Of a DNA stretch of 64,000 bases, positions 1 to 8,983 are shown piece by piece; within the stretch, counting starts at the first letter, position 1, and each line of letters begins with the position of its first letter. Source of the stretch: Bradyrhizobium sp. CB2312 (GTDB taxonomy: Bacteria; Pseudomonadota; Alphaproteobacteria; Rhizobiales; Xanthobacteraceae). The position numbers were made by a program, and so were the translations under genes. The notes under the pieces are model-generated. The model was not told the DNA's origin. It saw only the letters and a list, made by a program, of their open reading frames with translations, and made no database searches. The stretch is from positions 1,695,501-1,759,500 of the forward strand of contig NZ_CP121668.1 of the NCBI RefSeq assembly GCF_029714425.1, given 5' to 3'.

Positions 1-549
1 GTCGCGCTCGACGCCGTCGTCGAGATCGAGGGCAGGAGCGGCCGTCGCGAGATCGTGCTCGACGAGCTGCATCGCTTGCCCGGCAATACGCCGGAGCGTG
101 AATCGGCGCTGGAGCCCGGCGACCTCATCGTCGCGGTTCGCCTGCCGCCGCTCGCCCGCGGCTTTGCCGCGCATGCGCGCTATCTCAAGGTTCGCGAGCG
201 CACATCCTATGCCTTTGCCGTCGTTTCGGCTGCGGCTGCGTTGCGGATCGAGAACGGCAAGATCGCCGAAGCGCGGCTTGCGCTCGGCGGCGTCGCCGCA
301 AAGCCCTGGCGTGCCCGCGCGGCGGAGGATGTGCTCAAAAACGTCGCGCCCACGGCCGACGCATTCCAGGAAGCCGCCTGGCGCGCGCTCACCGACGCAA
401 AGCCATCCGGCGACAACGCCTTCAAGATCGAGCTCGCGCGCCGCATCGTCGTGCGCGCGCTGACCCTCGCCGCCGCCGGTACGCCCGCGCGCATCCCCGC
501 GCTGCCGGCCTCTCCCTTTGCCTCCACATCCGGAGCCATCCATGCCTGA
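1..549 (+). CDS. FAD-binding subunit of a xanthine dehydrogenase-family hydroxylase (5' truncated)
   Basis: The frame is open from base 1 to the TGA at 547-549, so only the C-terminal 182 residues are visible. The part seen (PGDLIVAVRLP, then a KVRERTSYAFAVVS-type segment and an LALGGVAAKPWRA-type segment) matches the C-terminal half of CoxM/XdhB-type flavoprotein subunits, which pass electrons from the 2Fe-2S clusters to FAD. The FAD-binding N-terminus lies outside the window. The stop overlaps the start of the Mo-subunit gene by 8 bp, so the two are translationally coupled. A 2Fe-2S subunit gene is expected upstream, because none follows downstream. Confidence 0.85.
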   Translation, partial: VALDAVVEIEGRSGRREIVLDELHRLPGNTPERESALEPGDLIVAVRLPPLARGFAAHARYLKVRERTSYAFAVVSAAAALRIENGKIAEARLALGGVAAKPWRARAAEDVLKNVAPTADAFQEAAWRALTDAKPSGDNAFKIELARRIVVRALTLAAAGTPARIPALPASPFASTSGAIHA

Positions 550-2803
550 GCTCAATCTCACCAGCGCACCCGCCCATCTGCGTCACGGCTCGAACATCGG
601 CCAGCCGCTGACCCGGCGCGATGGCGTGCTCAAGGTCACGGGCCGTGCGACCTATGCCGCCGACAATCATCCGCACGGGATGCTGTTTGCGGTGATGGCG
701 GTGTCGGGCATCGCGCATGGCCGCGTCACCTCGCTCGATGTCGCCGCCGCAAAACGCCATCCCGGCGTGGTCGACGTCATGACGCCCGACCACAAGCCTG
801 CGCTCGCGATCGATCCGGAGATCAAGACCAATCCATTCGTGTTCCGGATGGAGGTGTTGCAGAGCAATGAGGTCCGCTACGCCAACCAGCCGATCGCCGT
901 CGTGATCGCGGAAACGCTGGAAGCTGCCACCGAAGGCGCCGCATTGCTGGCGCCGCGTTACGAGACGCTGCCCGCGCTGGTCGGCCTCGATGCCGGCGGA
1001 AGTTATGTGCCGCCGGTCGTCGGCGTCGGCAATCCCACGGAAAACCACCGCGGCGATGTCGAGGCGGGCCTTGCCGCGGCCGAGAAGCGGATCGATGCGA
1101 TCTACGAGACGCCGCCGCAATATCACAACGCGATGGAGCCGCACGCGATCGTCGCTCATTGGGACGGTGACAATCTCCGGATCGACATGCCGACGCAGGG
1201 CCTGATGCTGTCGCTGGCGCGCGTTGCCGAACTGTTCGGCATTGCGCATGACAAGATCCACATCCGCAGTCCGTTCCTTGGCGGCGGCTTCGGCTCGAAG
1301 GGGCTGATGGCCGGTCCCCCGGTTCTCGGCATCATGGCGGCCAAGCTGGTCGGCAAGCCGGTCAAGCTGGTGTTGCGCCGCGAGCAGATGTATGGGCCGG
1401 TCGGTCATCGCGCGCCAACGCGCCAGCGCCTGCGCGTCGGCACCGACGGCGAGGGGCGGCTGACCGCGCTCGATCATCACGCCAGGACCGTGTCGAGCAC
1501 ATTCGACGATTTCTACGAACCCGCGGCCGATGCCTCGCACACGCTCTATGCCGCGCCGGCGATCCGCACCTCGCATGACGCCGTGCGCGTCAACACCGGC
1601 ACGCCGCTGTTCATGCGCGCGCCGGGCGAAGCGACCGGCTCGATCGCGCTCGAAAGCGCAATCGATGAGATGGCCTGGGCCTGCGGCATCGACCCGCTCG
1701 CCTTCCGCCTCAAGAACTATGCCGAGGTCGAGCCGATGACGGGACGACCCTTCTCCTCAAAGGCGCTGCGGGCCTGCTACGAGCAGGGCGCGGCGCGCTT
1801 CGGCTGGGCGAAGCGCTCGCTTCAGCCGCGGCAGATGCGCGACGAGGCCGGCCTTCTGGTCGGCTGGGGCATGGGCACCGCCACCTTCCCGGCGCTGATG
1901 TTCCAGGCCGAGGCGCGCGCTGTGATCCGCCGCGATGGCTCAGGTGCCATGGAAATCGGCGCACACGACATGGGGCAGGGCGCCTGGACCGCGCTCGCCC
2001 AGATCGCGGCCGATGCCGTCGGTCTCGACATCGACCGTGTCGAGTTCAAGGCCGGCACATCCGACCTGCCCGATGCCGGAATCGCTGGCGGCTCGGCCCA
2101 CACGGCGACCGCAGGTGCCGCGATCCACAGCGCCGGCGCGGCCGTGATCGCAAAGCTCGCCGATCTCGCGACCGGCGACGAACGCTCGCCGCTGTTCGGC
2201 GCCGGCAATGCCGGCGTGATCGCGCGCGATGGCCGGTTGATCCGGCGCGACGACGAGAGCCGCGGCGAAAGCTACACTGAGATCCTGGCGCGCGCCGGCG
2301 TTGCCGAGGTCGAGGCGCGCGGCACCGGCGCGCCGAATCCTGCGGCGATGGAGGAGTATGCGATGCATGCCCACGGCGCGGTGTTCGCGGAGGTGAAGGT
2401 CGATCCCGAACTCGGCCAGGCCCGCGTCACCCGGATGGTCGGCGCCTTCGCGGCCGGGCGCATCGTCAATCCGCATCTGGTGAAGAGCCAGCTGTTCGGC
2501 GGCATGATCTGGGGCATGTCCTTCGCGCTGCACGAGGAAGCCATCACCGATCGCCGCAGCGGGCGGATCATGAATGCCAATCTCGGCGAGTACCATATCC
2601 CCGTGAATGCCGACGTGCCGCCGCTCGACGTGATCACGGTCGAGGAGCACGATCCGCATGTCAATGCGCTGGGCATCAAGGGTGTCGGCGAGATCGGCAT
2701 CACCGGCAGTGCCGGCGCGGTCGCCAATGCCGTCTGGCATGCGACCGGCGTGCGCGTGCGTCGGTTCCCGATCAGGATCGAGGAATTGCTGACGGAGCGT
2801 TGA
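542..2803 (+). CDS. Xanthine dehydrogenase-family molybdopterin-binding (large) subunit
   Basis: This 753-residue protein carries the Mo-cofactor active site of a CoxL/XdhC-type hydroxylase that oxidises a heterocycle or aldehyde. The N-terminal domain begins with RRDGVLKVTGRATYAADN; a GGGFGSKG molybdopterin-contact motif and the near-terminal GVGEIGITG motif follow. The Glu in the latter (about residue 717) is the expected base. The ATG at 542 (MPELNL) overlaps the preceding gene by 8 bp and fits the family better than an upstream in-frame start at 518. There is no signal peptide, so it is probably cytoplasmic. The substrate cannot be told from sequence. A second, unrelated pair of this superfamily lies at 54.1-56.8 kb. 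Confidence 0.9.
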   Translation: MPELNLTSAPAHLRHGSNIGQPLTRRDGVLKVTGRATYAADNHPHGMLFAVMAVSGIAHGRVTSLDVAAAKRHPGVVDVMTPDHKPALAIDPEIKTNPFVFRMEVLQSNEVRYANQPIAVVIAETLEAATEGAALLAPRYETLPALVGLDAGGSYVPPVVGVGNPTENHRGDVEAGLAAAEKRIDAIYETPPQYHNAMEPHAIVAHWDGDNLRIDMPTQGLMLSLARVAELFGIAHDKIHIRSPFLGGGFGSKGLMAGPPVLGIMAAKLVGKPVKLVLRREQMYGPVGHRAPTRQRLRVGTDGEGRLTALDHHARTVSSTFDDFYEPAADASHTLYAAPAIRTSHDAVRVNTGTPLFMRAPGEATGSIALESAIDEMAWACGIDPLAFRLKNYAEVEPMTGRPFSSKALRACYEQGAARFGWAKRSLQPRQMRDEAGLLVGWGMGTATFPALMFQAEARAVIRRDGSGAMEIGAHDMGQGAWTALAQIAADAVGLDIDRVEFKAGTSDLPDAGIAGGSAHTATAGAAIHSAGAAVIAKLADLATGDERSPLFGAGNAGVIARDGRLIRRDDESRGESYTEILARAGVAEVEARGTGAPNPAAMEEYAMHAHGAVFAEVKVDPELGQARVTRMVGAFAAGRIVNPHLVKSQLFGGMIWGMSFALHEEAITDRRSGRIMNANLGEYHIPVNADVPPLDVITVEEHDPHVNALGIKGVGEIGITGSAGAVANAVWHATGVRVRRFPIRIEELLTER

Positions 2804-2847
2804 AGCAAAAGGCGGGGCGAGATCGTCTCGCTCCGCCGCGCACATCT

Positions 2848-2948
2848 AAAGCGCGATGAGATTAGGATGAATCGTCATCGCGCTTTAGGCTGTTGTTTGA
2901 GCATGATCTTTTCGGAAAACCGCTGCGCACTTTTCCGGATCATGCTTT
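2848..2948. repeat. Composite two-hairpin intergenic repeat, copy A
   Basis: Two adjacent inverted repeats: 2848-2887 (AAAGCGCGATGAG ... CATCGCGCTTT) and about 2899-2948 (AGCATGATCTTTTCGG ... CCGGATCATGCTTT), joined by a short AACA-rich spacer. The reverse complement matches 44877-44976 over about 100 bp at roughly 90% identity by eye. A single-hairpin relative lies at 17624-17670. The element sits just after the Mo-subunit gene and runs into the stop codon of the small minus-strand gene, so it could form RNA hairpins in both 3' UTRs. I recall this kind of repeat from Bradyrhizobium intergenic regions. Confidence 0.85.
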
Positions 2949-3099
2949 AATGCAGCTTCTTGCGGAGCGCCTTCAGCGCCTCGCGCTGCGTCTCGATGTA
3001 CTCGGCAATCGCCTTGCGCAGCTCGCGCGAATGGAGCTTGTCGGCATCGCGCTGCACTTCGTCGAGCGCAGCCTCTGCATTGGCGAGCGTGATCTTCAT
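2947..3099 (-). CDS. Small hypothetical protein, 50 aa, helical and charged
   Basis: ATG at 3099 is preceded by AAGG at a good distance (AAGGCTCGCAG-ATG). The 50-residue product begins MKITLANAEAALDEV and ends LKALRKKLH. It has no Cys and reads as one or two amphipathic helices (AEAALDEVQRDADKL; RKAIAEYIETQREALKALRKK). No family is recognised. The stop codon lies within the edge of the composite repeat. The gene is supported by the RBS, alphaproteobacterial codon use and a coherent heptad-like pattern. It could be a small cytoplasmic accessory or adaptor protein. Confidence 0.6.
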   Translation of the reverse strand: MKITLANAEAALDEVQRDADKLHSRELRKAIAEYIETQREALKALRKKLH

Positions 3100-3202
3100 C
3101 TGCGAGCCTTATGAAGCGGCGCCGGAATGTCTCTCGGCTACGGCTCGCATCATATAGAGGATCGGCGCGCGGAAATTGAGATGGATCAAGCTCCGTAAGA
3201 CA

Positions 3203-3226
3203 CCGGGCACTCCCGTAGGAGCCCGG
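3203..3226 (-). terminator. Hairpin downstream of the PuuR-like regulator gene
   Basis: The arms CCGGG...CCCGG and the inner CTCC/GGAG enclose a CGTA loop, 17 bp after the stop of the minus-strand regulator. No T-run follows on the minus strand, so an intrinsic terminator is only a guess. Confidence 0.3.
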
Positions 3227-3243
3227 ATAGCGCTGATCGCGCG

Positions 3244-3792
3244 TTAGAACGTCGGCGGCGTGCAGGCCGAGATCACTTCGCACGGCTTGCCGCCGACACA
3301 GCGGAAGCGATGCGGGCGGCGGCTCTCGAAATAATAGGCATCGCCAGGATTGAGGATGCGGCGCTCGTCCTCGACGGTGACTTCGAGCTTGCCCGAGATC
3401 ACGATACCGCCTTCCTCGCCGTCATGGACGAGGTGCACACGCCCGGTGTCGCTGCCGGGCTCGTAACGTTCCTTCAGGATCTGCAGGCTGCGGCCGAACA
3501 GATTGTCGCCGACCTGCCGGTACGAGATCGGCTTCTTGCCGACCTCGGTCAGCTCCTCGGCGCGGTAGAAGATCTTGCGCCTGGACTCCGGCTCCAGCGC
3601 GAAGAATTCAGCGAGCCCCATCGGGATGCCGTCGAGGATGCGCTTGAGCGCGCCGACCGACGGGTTCATCTGGTTGGACTCGATCAGCGAGATGGTCGAA
3701 TTGGTGACGCCGGCGCGCTTTGCCAGCTCGCGCTGCGACAGCTTGTGGCGCGCCCGGATGAATCGCAGCCGTCCACCGATGTCGACGCTCAT
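3244..3792 (-). CDS. XRE-family regulator with C-terminal cupin, PuuR-like
   Basis: This 182-residue protein has an N-terminal helix-turn-helix (residues about 8-62; LSQRELAKRAGVTNSTISLIE) and a C-terminal cupin_2 domain (about 105-180; HLVHDGEEGGIVISGKLEV, then LNPGDAYYFESRRPHRF). Length, order and the HTH sequence are those of PuuR-type regulators, which sense putrescine or related amines and repress amine catabolism. It is transcribed away from the aminotransferase gene at 3940 across a 147-bp intergenic region, so that gene is the likely target. The ligand is inferred from family and neighbourhood only. Confidence 0.85.
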   Translation of the reverse strand: MSVDIGGRLRFIRARHKLSQRELAKRAGVTNSTISLIESNQMNPSVGALKRILDGIPMGLAEFFALEPESRRKIFYRAEELTEVGKKPISYRQVGDNLFGRSLQILKERYEPGSDTGRVHLVHDGEEGGIVISGKLEVTVEDERRILNPGDAYYFESRRPHRFRCVGGKPCEVISACTPPTF

Positions 3793-3939
3793 GCCCTTGG
3801 CCCTGTTTCAGGTGTTGCGGATCGCGCAAATATGGACCGGCAGCCCCAGTGAAATCAATGGCTTGCAGGTCACCAGAAAAGGACTTGTTGCGCTATCGAA
3901 GCCGTGGCTCTGCTAGCGGGTCAGCAAAGGAGCGCGGCC

Positions 3940-5268
3940 GTGACCCTTCATCAGATTCCAAACACTATCAAGACCGACTCGTTCTGGATGCCGTTCACGG
4001 CCAACCGTCAGTTCAAGAAGGCGCCGCGCCTGTTCTCCTCGGCCGAGGGCATGCACTACACCACGGTCGACGGCCGCAAGGTGATCGACGGCTCCGCGGG
4101 CCTGTGGTGCGTCAATGCCGGGCACGGCCGCAAGCAGATTGCCGCGGCGGTCGAGCGGCAGCTGATGACGCTGGACTTCGCGCCGACCTTCCAGATGGGC
4201 CATCCGCTCGCGTTCGACTTCGCCGAGCGTCTCGCCGAGATCGCGCCGAAGGGCCTCGACCGCGTCTTCTTCACCAATTCAGGCTCTGAATCGGTCGACA
4301 CCGCGCTGAAGATTGCGCTGGCCTATCACCGCGCCAACGGCCAGTCGAGCCGCACCCGCCTGATCGGCCGCGAGCGCGGCTATCACGGCGTCGGTTTCGG
4401 CGGCACCTCGGTCGGCGGCATGGTCGCCAACCGCCGCGCCTTCGCGACCCTGCTGCCGGGCGTCGATCACATTCGCCACACGCATGACCTTACCCGCAAC
4501 GCCTTCGCCAAGGACCAGCCCGAGCATGGCGCAGAGCTCGCCGATGATCTCGAGCGTCTGGTCGGCCTGCATGGCGCCGAGACCATCGCCGCCGTCATCG
4601 TCGAGCCGGTGCCGGGATCGACCGCGGTGCTGCCGCCGCCGAAGGGCTATCTGCAGCGTCTGCGCGAGATCTGCGACAAGCACGGCATCCTCCTGATCTT
4701 CGACGAGGTCATCACCGGCTTCGGCCGCCTCGGCACGCCGTTCGCCGCCAACTTCTTCGGCGTCACGCCGGACCTGATGACGACGGCCAAGGGCATCACC
4801 AACGGCACCATTCCCTGCGGCGCCGTGTTCGCGAGCCGCAAGGTGCATGACGGCATGATGGTCGGCCCCGAGAACCAGATGGAGCTGTTCCACGGCTACA
4901 CTTATTCCGCGCATCCGACCGCCTGCGCCGCGGGTATCGCCACGCTCGACATCTACAAGGACGAGGGCCTGCTCACGCGCGGCGCCACGATGGCCGAATA
5001 CTGGCGCGATGCGCTGCATTCGCTGAAGGGTCTGCCGAACGTCGTCGACATCCGCAATTGCGGCCTGATGGGCGCGGTCGAGCTCGCCCCGCGTGACGGT
5101 GTCGTCGGTGCGCGCGGCTATGACGTGATGGTCGACTGCTTCAACACCGGTCTCTACCTGCGCATGAGCGGCGATAGCTTCGCGATGTCGCCTCCGCTCA
5201 TCGTCGAGAAGAGCCATATCGACCAGATCGTCTCGATCCTCGGCGACGCCATCAAGAGGGTGGCCTGA
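3940..5268 (+). CDS. bauA: Omega-amino acid (beta-alanine):pyruvate aminotransferase, class III PLP
   Basis: A class III PLP aminotransferase of 442 residues. It matches beta-alanine:pyruvate aminotransferases in its N-terminus (SFWMPFTANRQFK), the FTNSGSES phosphate-binding motif, IFDEVITGFGR, and TTAKGITNG, which supplies the PLP Lys (about residue 284). It transfers the terminal amino group of beta-alanine, or possibly a polyamine, to pyruvate. The GTG at 3940 is chosen because AAAGGAG sits 7 nt upstream; an in-frame GTG at 3904 lacks an RBS. It lies opposite a PuuR-like regulator and just before dadA, which suits release of D-/L-alanine from transamination. Substrate range is not certain. 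Confidence 0.85.
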   Translation: MTLHQIPNTIKTDSFWMPFTANRQFKKAPRLFSSAEGMHYTTVDGRKVIDGSAGLWCVNAGHGRKQIAAAVERQLMTLDFAPTFQMGHPLAFDFAERLAEIAPKGLDRVFFTNSGSESVDTALKIALAYHRANGQSSRTRLIGRERGYHGVGFGGTSVGGMVANRRAFATLLPGVDHIRHTHDLTRNAFAKDQPEHGAELADDLERLVGLHGAETIAAVIVEPVPGSTAVLPPPKGYLQRLREICDKHGILLIFDEVITGFGRLGTPFAANFFGVTPDLMTTAKGITNGTIPCGAVFASRKVHDGMMVGPENQMELFHGYTYSAHPTACAAGIATLDIYKDEGLLTRGATMAEYWRDALHSLKGLPNVVDIRNCGLMGAVELAPRDGVVGARGYDVMVDCFNTGLYLRMSGDSFAMSPPLIVEKSHIDQIVSILGDAIKRVA

Positions 5269-5338
5269 TAATTGCCCTCGCCGCTGTGGAGTTTTATCTT
5301 GCAGCGGCGAGCGTGATGCCGCGGGAGTTTGACCAAGC

Positions 5339-6604
5339 GTGAAAGTTCTGATCCTCGGCAGCGGTGTCATCGGTGTCACCTCTGCCTACTACCTCGCACG
5401 TGCCGGCCACGAAGTGACGGTCGTTGACCGTCAGCCTGAACCGGCGCTGGAGACGTCGTTTGCCAATGCCGGCGAAGTGTCGCCCGGCTATTCCTCGCCA
5501 TGGGCCGGCCCCGGCGTGCCGGTGAAGGCGGTCAAGTGGCTGTTGATGAAGCACGGCCCGCTGGTGATCCGGCCGAAGCTCGATCCCGTCATGTGGGTCT
5601 GGCTGCTCAAGATGCTGCGCAACTGCACCAGCGCGCGCTATGCGGTCAACAAGAGCCGGATGATCCCGATCGCGGAATACAGCCGCGATTGCCTGCGCGA
5701 TCTGCGCCGCGACATCGGCATTCAATATGACGAGCGCGCCCAGGGTACGCTCCAGCTGTTCCGCTACCAGGCCCAGCTCGACGGCACCGCCGAAGACATC
5801 GCCGTGCTCAAGCAGTACGGCGTGCCTTTCGAGGTGCTGAGCCGCGAAGGGTGTATCGCGGTCGAGCCGGCGCTATCAGGCGTGAAGGAAAAGTTCGCCG
5901 GCGGGCTTCGCCTGCCGCAGGACGAGACTGGCGACTGCCACATGTTCACGCAGGCGCTGGCGAAGCACGCCCAGGCGCTCGGCGTGCGCTTCATGTTCAA
6001 CACCGGCATCGACCGCATCGTCACGGACGGCGCACGCGTCACCGGCGTCGTGACCAGCGCCGGGATGTTGCAGGCCGACTCTTACGTGCTCGCGCTCGGA
6101 AGCTGGTCGTCGCGCCTCGTCGCGCCGCTCGGCATCTCGCTGCCGGTCTATCCGGTGAAGGGTTATTCGATCACCGTGCCGATCAAGGACGCCTCTGGTG
6201 CGCCGGAATCGACCGTGATGGACGAGAGCTACAAGGTCGCGATCACCCGTCTCGGCAATCGCATCCGTGTCGGCGGCACCGCCGAGATCTCCGGCTATTC
6301 GAGCAAGCTGTACGACGCGCGCCGCGCCACGCTCGATCATTCGTTGACCGACCTGTTCCCGCGCGGCGGCGATCTCTCCAGGGCGACGTTCTGGAGCGGC
6401 CTGCGCCCGATGACGCCGGACGGCCCGCCGGTGATCGGCCCGACGCAATACGCCAATCTCCACCTCAACACCGGCCACGGCACGCTCGGCTGGACCATGT
6501 CCTGCGGTTCGGGGCGCGTGCTTGCGGACATGCTGTCGGGCAGGAAGCCGGAGGTCGATGTCAGCGCGCTGACGGTGGAGCGGTATCAGCACCGGTTTGG
6601 ATGA
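5339..6604 (+). CDS. dadA: D-amino acid dehydrogenase (DadA family)
   Basis: This 421-residue FAD enzyme has a GTG start preceded by GGGAG. The N-terminal dinucleotide-binding motif is [24 protein letters not shown] (given in part), followed by [24 protein letters not shown], typical of DadA, and the C-terminal [12 protein letters not shown] segment that closes the FAD site. DadA oxidatively deaminates D-amino acids, chiefly D-alanine, to keto acids and feeds electrons to the respiratory chain at the inner face of the membrane. It follows the aminotransferase by 70 bp on the same strand; the two may be cotranscribed. No alanine racemase gene is present here. Confidence 0.9.
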   Translation: MKVLILGSGVIGVTSAYYLARAGHEVTVVDRQPEPALETSFANAGEVSPGYSSPWAGPGVPVKAVKWLLMKHGPLVIRPKLDPVMWVWLLKMLRNCTSARYAVNKSRMIPIAEYSRDCLRDLRRDIGIQYDERAQGTLQLFRYQAQLDGTAEDIAVLKQYGVPFEVLSREGCIAVEPALSGVKEKFAGGLRLPQDETGDCHMFTQALAKHAQALGVRFMFNTGIDRIVTDGARVTGVVTSAGMLQADSYVLALGSWSSRLVAPLGISLPVYPVKGYSITVPIKDASGAPESTVMDESYKVAITRLGNRIRVGGTAEISGYSSKLYDARRATLDHSLTDLFPRGGDLSRATFWSGLRPMTPDGPPVIGPTQYANLHLNTGHGTLGWTMSCGSGRVLADMLSGRKPEVDVSALTVERYQHRFG

Positions 6605-6612
6605 TTGACGCT

Positions 6613-6692
6613 GTCATTCCGGGGCGCCTCGAAGAGGCGAACCCGGAATCTCGAGATTCCGGGTTCGGCTCTTCGAGCCGCCCCGGAATGAC
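6613..6692. repeat. 80-bp near-perfect palindrome between convergent genes
   Basis: GTCATTCCGGGGCG at the left end is exactly mirrored by CGCCCCGGAATGAC at the right, and the inner part (AACCCGGAATCTCGAGATTCCGGGTT) is palindromic too. It fills the 94 bp between convergent dadA and the regulator gene, so a transcript from either side would form a long hairpin that could act as a bidirectional terminator. It resembles the dispersed palindromic repeats of Bradyrhizobium but differs from the other repeat families in this window. Confidence 0.8.
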
Positions 6693-6698
6693 GGCGAG

Positions 6699-7376
6699 TT
6701 ACCCCGCCCCCGTCACGCAATTCACCCACAGCACCACGGCCTTCGCATCATTCGCCGGGTTGGAGAACCGGTGCGGCCTGCGGCTCGCAAAGCGAAAGCT
6801 GTCGCCGGTCTTCAGCGACCACGTCTCGCTGTCCACCGTCAGCATCATCTCGCCCTCGAGCACGAGGCCGGCTTCCTCGCCGTCATGGGTGTAGAGCTCA
6901 TCGCCGGTGGAGCCGCCGGGCTCCAGATGCACCAGGAACAGGTTGAGCCGGTTGTCGGGACTGGCCGGACTGAGCAATTGTTTCGACACGCCGGAGCGCC
7001 ACAGCTTCAATTCGGGCCGCTGCAATCCGCGCGTCACCACCTGATCCGATACGCCGTCGGCGCTCGGGCTGGCGCCGAACAGTGCGGCGATGCCGACGCC
7101 GAGCACGTCGGCGAGCGTGGCGAGCACGCGCAACGACGGCGAGGAGAGGCCGCGCTCGATCTGGCTGAGGAAGCCGATCGAAAGCTCGGTGCGCGCCGCG
7201 ACCGTCTCCAGCGAGAATTGCCTGACACGCCTGAGATCGCGGATGCGGCGGCCGACTGCGACGTCCATCGCCGGCTCGGCCGGCTTGGCGGTAGCCTTGA
7301 CCGGCACCTTCTTGGCCTTCACCTTCGTCGCCGGCTTTGCGGCGGCCGGTTTGCGCATTCTTTTGCCACCGCTCAC
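6699..7376 (-). CDS. XRE-family regulator with C-terminal cupin and Lys/Ala/Pro-rich N-terminal tail
   Basis: This 225-residue protein starts with a basic, Ala/Pro/Lys-rich tail (residues 1-35; KKVPVKATAKPAEPA). The HTH (about 40-95; FSLETVAARTELSIGFLSQIERGLSSPS) and a cupin_2 domain (about 150-218; HDGEEAGLVLEGEMML and FASRRPHRFSN) follow. Such regulators control amino acid or amine uptake and catabolism. It is transcribed away from the amino acid ABC transporter genes; palindromes in the 160-bp gap are likely operators. The basic tail may add non-specific DNA affinity (inference). The ligand is unknown. Confidence 0.85.
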   Translation of the reverse strand: MSGGKRMRKPAAAKPATKVKAKKVPVKATAKPAEPAMDVAVGRRIRDLRRVRQFSLETVAARTELSIGFLSQIERGLSSPSLRVLATLADVLGVGIAALFGASPSADGVSDQVVTRGLQRPELKLWRSGVSKQLLSPASPDNRLNLFLVHLEPGGSTGDELYTHDGEEAGLVLEGEMMLTVDSETWSLKTGDSFRFASRRPHRFSNPANDAKAVVLWVNCVTGAG

Positions 7377-7390
7377 GTCAAACCGCTTCC

Positions 7391-7457
7391 TTCATGTGCA
7401 TGAAAACCGCTTGCATCGTCCGCGAAAGTGTGACCAAATTTTCATATTGGTGAAAAT
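7391..7457. promoter_or_regulatory. Two candidate operators between the XRE-cupin gene and the ABC operon
   Basis: Within the divergent promoter region, TTCATG-TG-CATGAA (7391-7404) and ATTTTCA-TATTGG-TGAAAAT (7438-7457) are perfect inverted repeats in an otherwise GC-rich background. They share a TTCA/TGAA half-site, as expected for a dimeric XRE regulator acting on itself and on the transporter. Confidence 0.5.
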
Positions 7458-7536
7458 AGGCCGAAACGGCTTGGCCCGCAACGTCTGATCACGATGCGCG
7501 AGCGCCGTCATCGGCCAAGCCCAAAAGGGGGATGCG

Positions 7537-8295
7537 ATGAAGCGTTTTGGTCTGGCCGCGGTCGCGGCACTCGCAATTGCAGCGATAACGCCGGCTTCGG
7601 CGCAGCAGGTGCTGAAAGTCGGCTCGACGCCGACGGGCATTCCCTTCACCTTCCTCGACACCAAGACCAACACCATCCAGGGCATCATGGTCGACCTCGT
7701 CACCGAGGTGGGCAAGGATGCCGGCTTCAACGTGCAGATCGAGCCGATGCAGTTCTCGGCGCTGATCCCGTCGCTGACCTCGAGCAAGATCGACATCATC
7801 GCCGCCGCGATGTTCATCACGGCGCCGCGCAAGGAAGTCGTCGACTTCTCCGACCCGATCTACACCTATGGCGAAGGTCTGGTGGTGCCGAAGAGCGACA
7901 CCAAGGCCTATGCCACCCAGGACGATCTGAAGGGCGAGACCGTCGGCGCGCAAGTCGGCACCGCTTTCGTCGATGCGCTGAAGAAGAGCGGCCTGTTCGC
8001 CGAGGTCAAGGCCTACGACACCATCCCCGATATCCTGCGCGACGTGAACACCGGCCGCCTCAAGGCCGGCTATGCCGACTATCCGATCCTCGCCTACAAT
8101 CTGAAGCAGGGCGGCTTTCCCGAGGTGCGCCTCGTCGACGGCTACAAGCCCGTCACCGTCGGCTCGGTCGGCATTGGCGTACGCAAGGGCGAGACCGCGC
8201 TGCTCGGCAAGATCAACGCGTCACTGGCGAAGCTGAAGGCCAACGGCACCATCGACAAGATCCTCGATAAATGGGGCCTGAAGGCCCAAGGTTGA
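7537..8295 (+). CDS. Amino acid ABC transporter, periplasmic binding protein (family 3)
   Basis: This 252-residue protein has a clear Sec signal peptide (MKRFGLAAVAALAIAAITPASAQ, cleaved near residue 22). The mature part has the family 3 solute-binding fold, with an STPTGIPFTFLD-type start, the ITAPRKEVVDFSDPI hinge region and the lobe 2 segment LKGETVGAQVGTAF. It captures a polar amino acid or opine-like ligand in the periplasm. GGGGG upstream (AAAGGGGGATGCG-ATG) provides the RBS. It is the first gene of a compact operon of binding protein, permease, ATPase and FAD oxidase. The oxidase at the end suggests that the imported substrate is deaminated oxidatively. Confidence 0.9.
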   Translation: MKRFGLAAVAALAIAAITPASAQQVLKVGSTPTGIPFTFLDTKTNTIQGIMVDLVTEVGKDAGFNVQIEPMQFSALIPSLTSSKIDIIAAAMFITAPRKEVVDFSDPIYTYGEGLVVPKSDTKAYATQDDLKGETVGAQVGTAFVDALKKSGLFAEVKAYDTIPDILRDVNTGRLKAGYADYPILAYNLKQGGFPEVRLVDGYKPVTVGSVGIGVRKGETALLGKINASLAKLKANGTIDKILDKWGLKAQG

Positions 8296-8329
8296 TCGAG
8301 GCCGATAGCGCGTCATTGAAGGCTGCCCG

Positions 8330-8983
8330 ATGAAAGGTTTTTGGCACGACACCGTCGAGTTCTTTCCGATCCTGATGAATGGCGTCGCGCTGACGATCAT
8401 CGTCACCATCGGCTCGCTGCTGCTTTCGACGGTGCTCGGCCTGATCTGGGCGATGATGCGGGTCTCCGGCATCAAGGCGCTGTCGATGCTCAGCGCCAGC
8501 CTGATCAACGTGATCCGCGGCATCCCGATCATCGTGCTGCTGTTCTACCTCTATTTCGTCATGCCCGATCTCGGCGTCAGGCTGTCGGCCTTGCAGGCCG
8601 CGATCCTCGGGCTCGGCATCGCCTATTCGGCCTATCAGGCGGAAAACTTCCGCGCCGGCATCGAGGCGATCGACAAGGGCCAGATCGAGGCGGCGCAGTC
8701 GATCGGCATGGGCTGGTGGCTGACCATGCGCCGCGTGGTGCTGCCGCAGGCCGTGCGCATCGTGTTGCCGCCCTACGGCAACGTCATGATCATGATGCTG
8801 AAGGACTCTTCGCAAGCCTCGACCATCACGGTCGCCGAGCTCGCGCTGCAAGGCAAGCTGATCGCGTCATCCACCTTCAAGAACACCAGCGTGTTCACGC
8901 TGGTGGCGCTGATGTATCTCACCATGAGCATTCCGCTGATCCTGCTGGTCCGTCACTTCGAGAAGCGGGCCGGAAAGAAATGA
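8330..8983 (+). CDS. Amino acid ABC transporter permease (HisM/GlnP family)
   Basis: This 217-residue inner-membrane protein has about five hydrophobic segments. The EAA loop of type 1 importers is visible ([21 protein letters not shown], with the invariant Gly about residue 127). [17 protein letters not shown] segment is typical of polar amino acid permeases. Its stop overlaps the ATPase start in an ATGA junction, so the two are coupled. Only one permease gene is present, so the transporter probably works as a homodimer. Confidence 0.92.
   Translation: MKGFWHDTVEFFPILMNGVALTIIVTIGSLLLSTVLGLIWAMMRVSGIKALSMLSASLINVIRGIPIIVLLFYLYFVMPDLGVRLSALQAAILGLGIAYSAYQAENFRAGIEAIDKGQIEAAQSIGMGWWLTMRRVVLPQAVRIVLPPYGNVMIMMLKDSSQASTITVAELALQGKLIASSTFKNTSVFTLVALMYLTMSIPLILLVRHFEKRAGKK

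Noticed and set aside
422..1576. Minus-strand open frame opposite the Mo subunit
   Set aside because: No motifs; the plus-strand gene has all family motifs.
2885..3283. 132-codon minus-strand frame over the small 50-aa gene
   Set aside because: Includes a palindromic repeat and no RBS; the frame of the 50-aa protein has a good RBS and a coherent helix.
7377..7536. Glycine or other riboswitch before the amino acid ABC operon
   Set aside because: No conserved riboswitch core was recognised; palindromes there fit a protein operator better.
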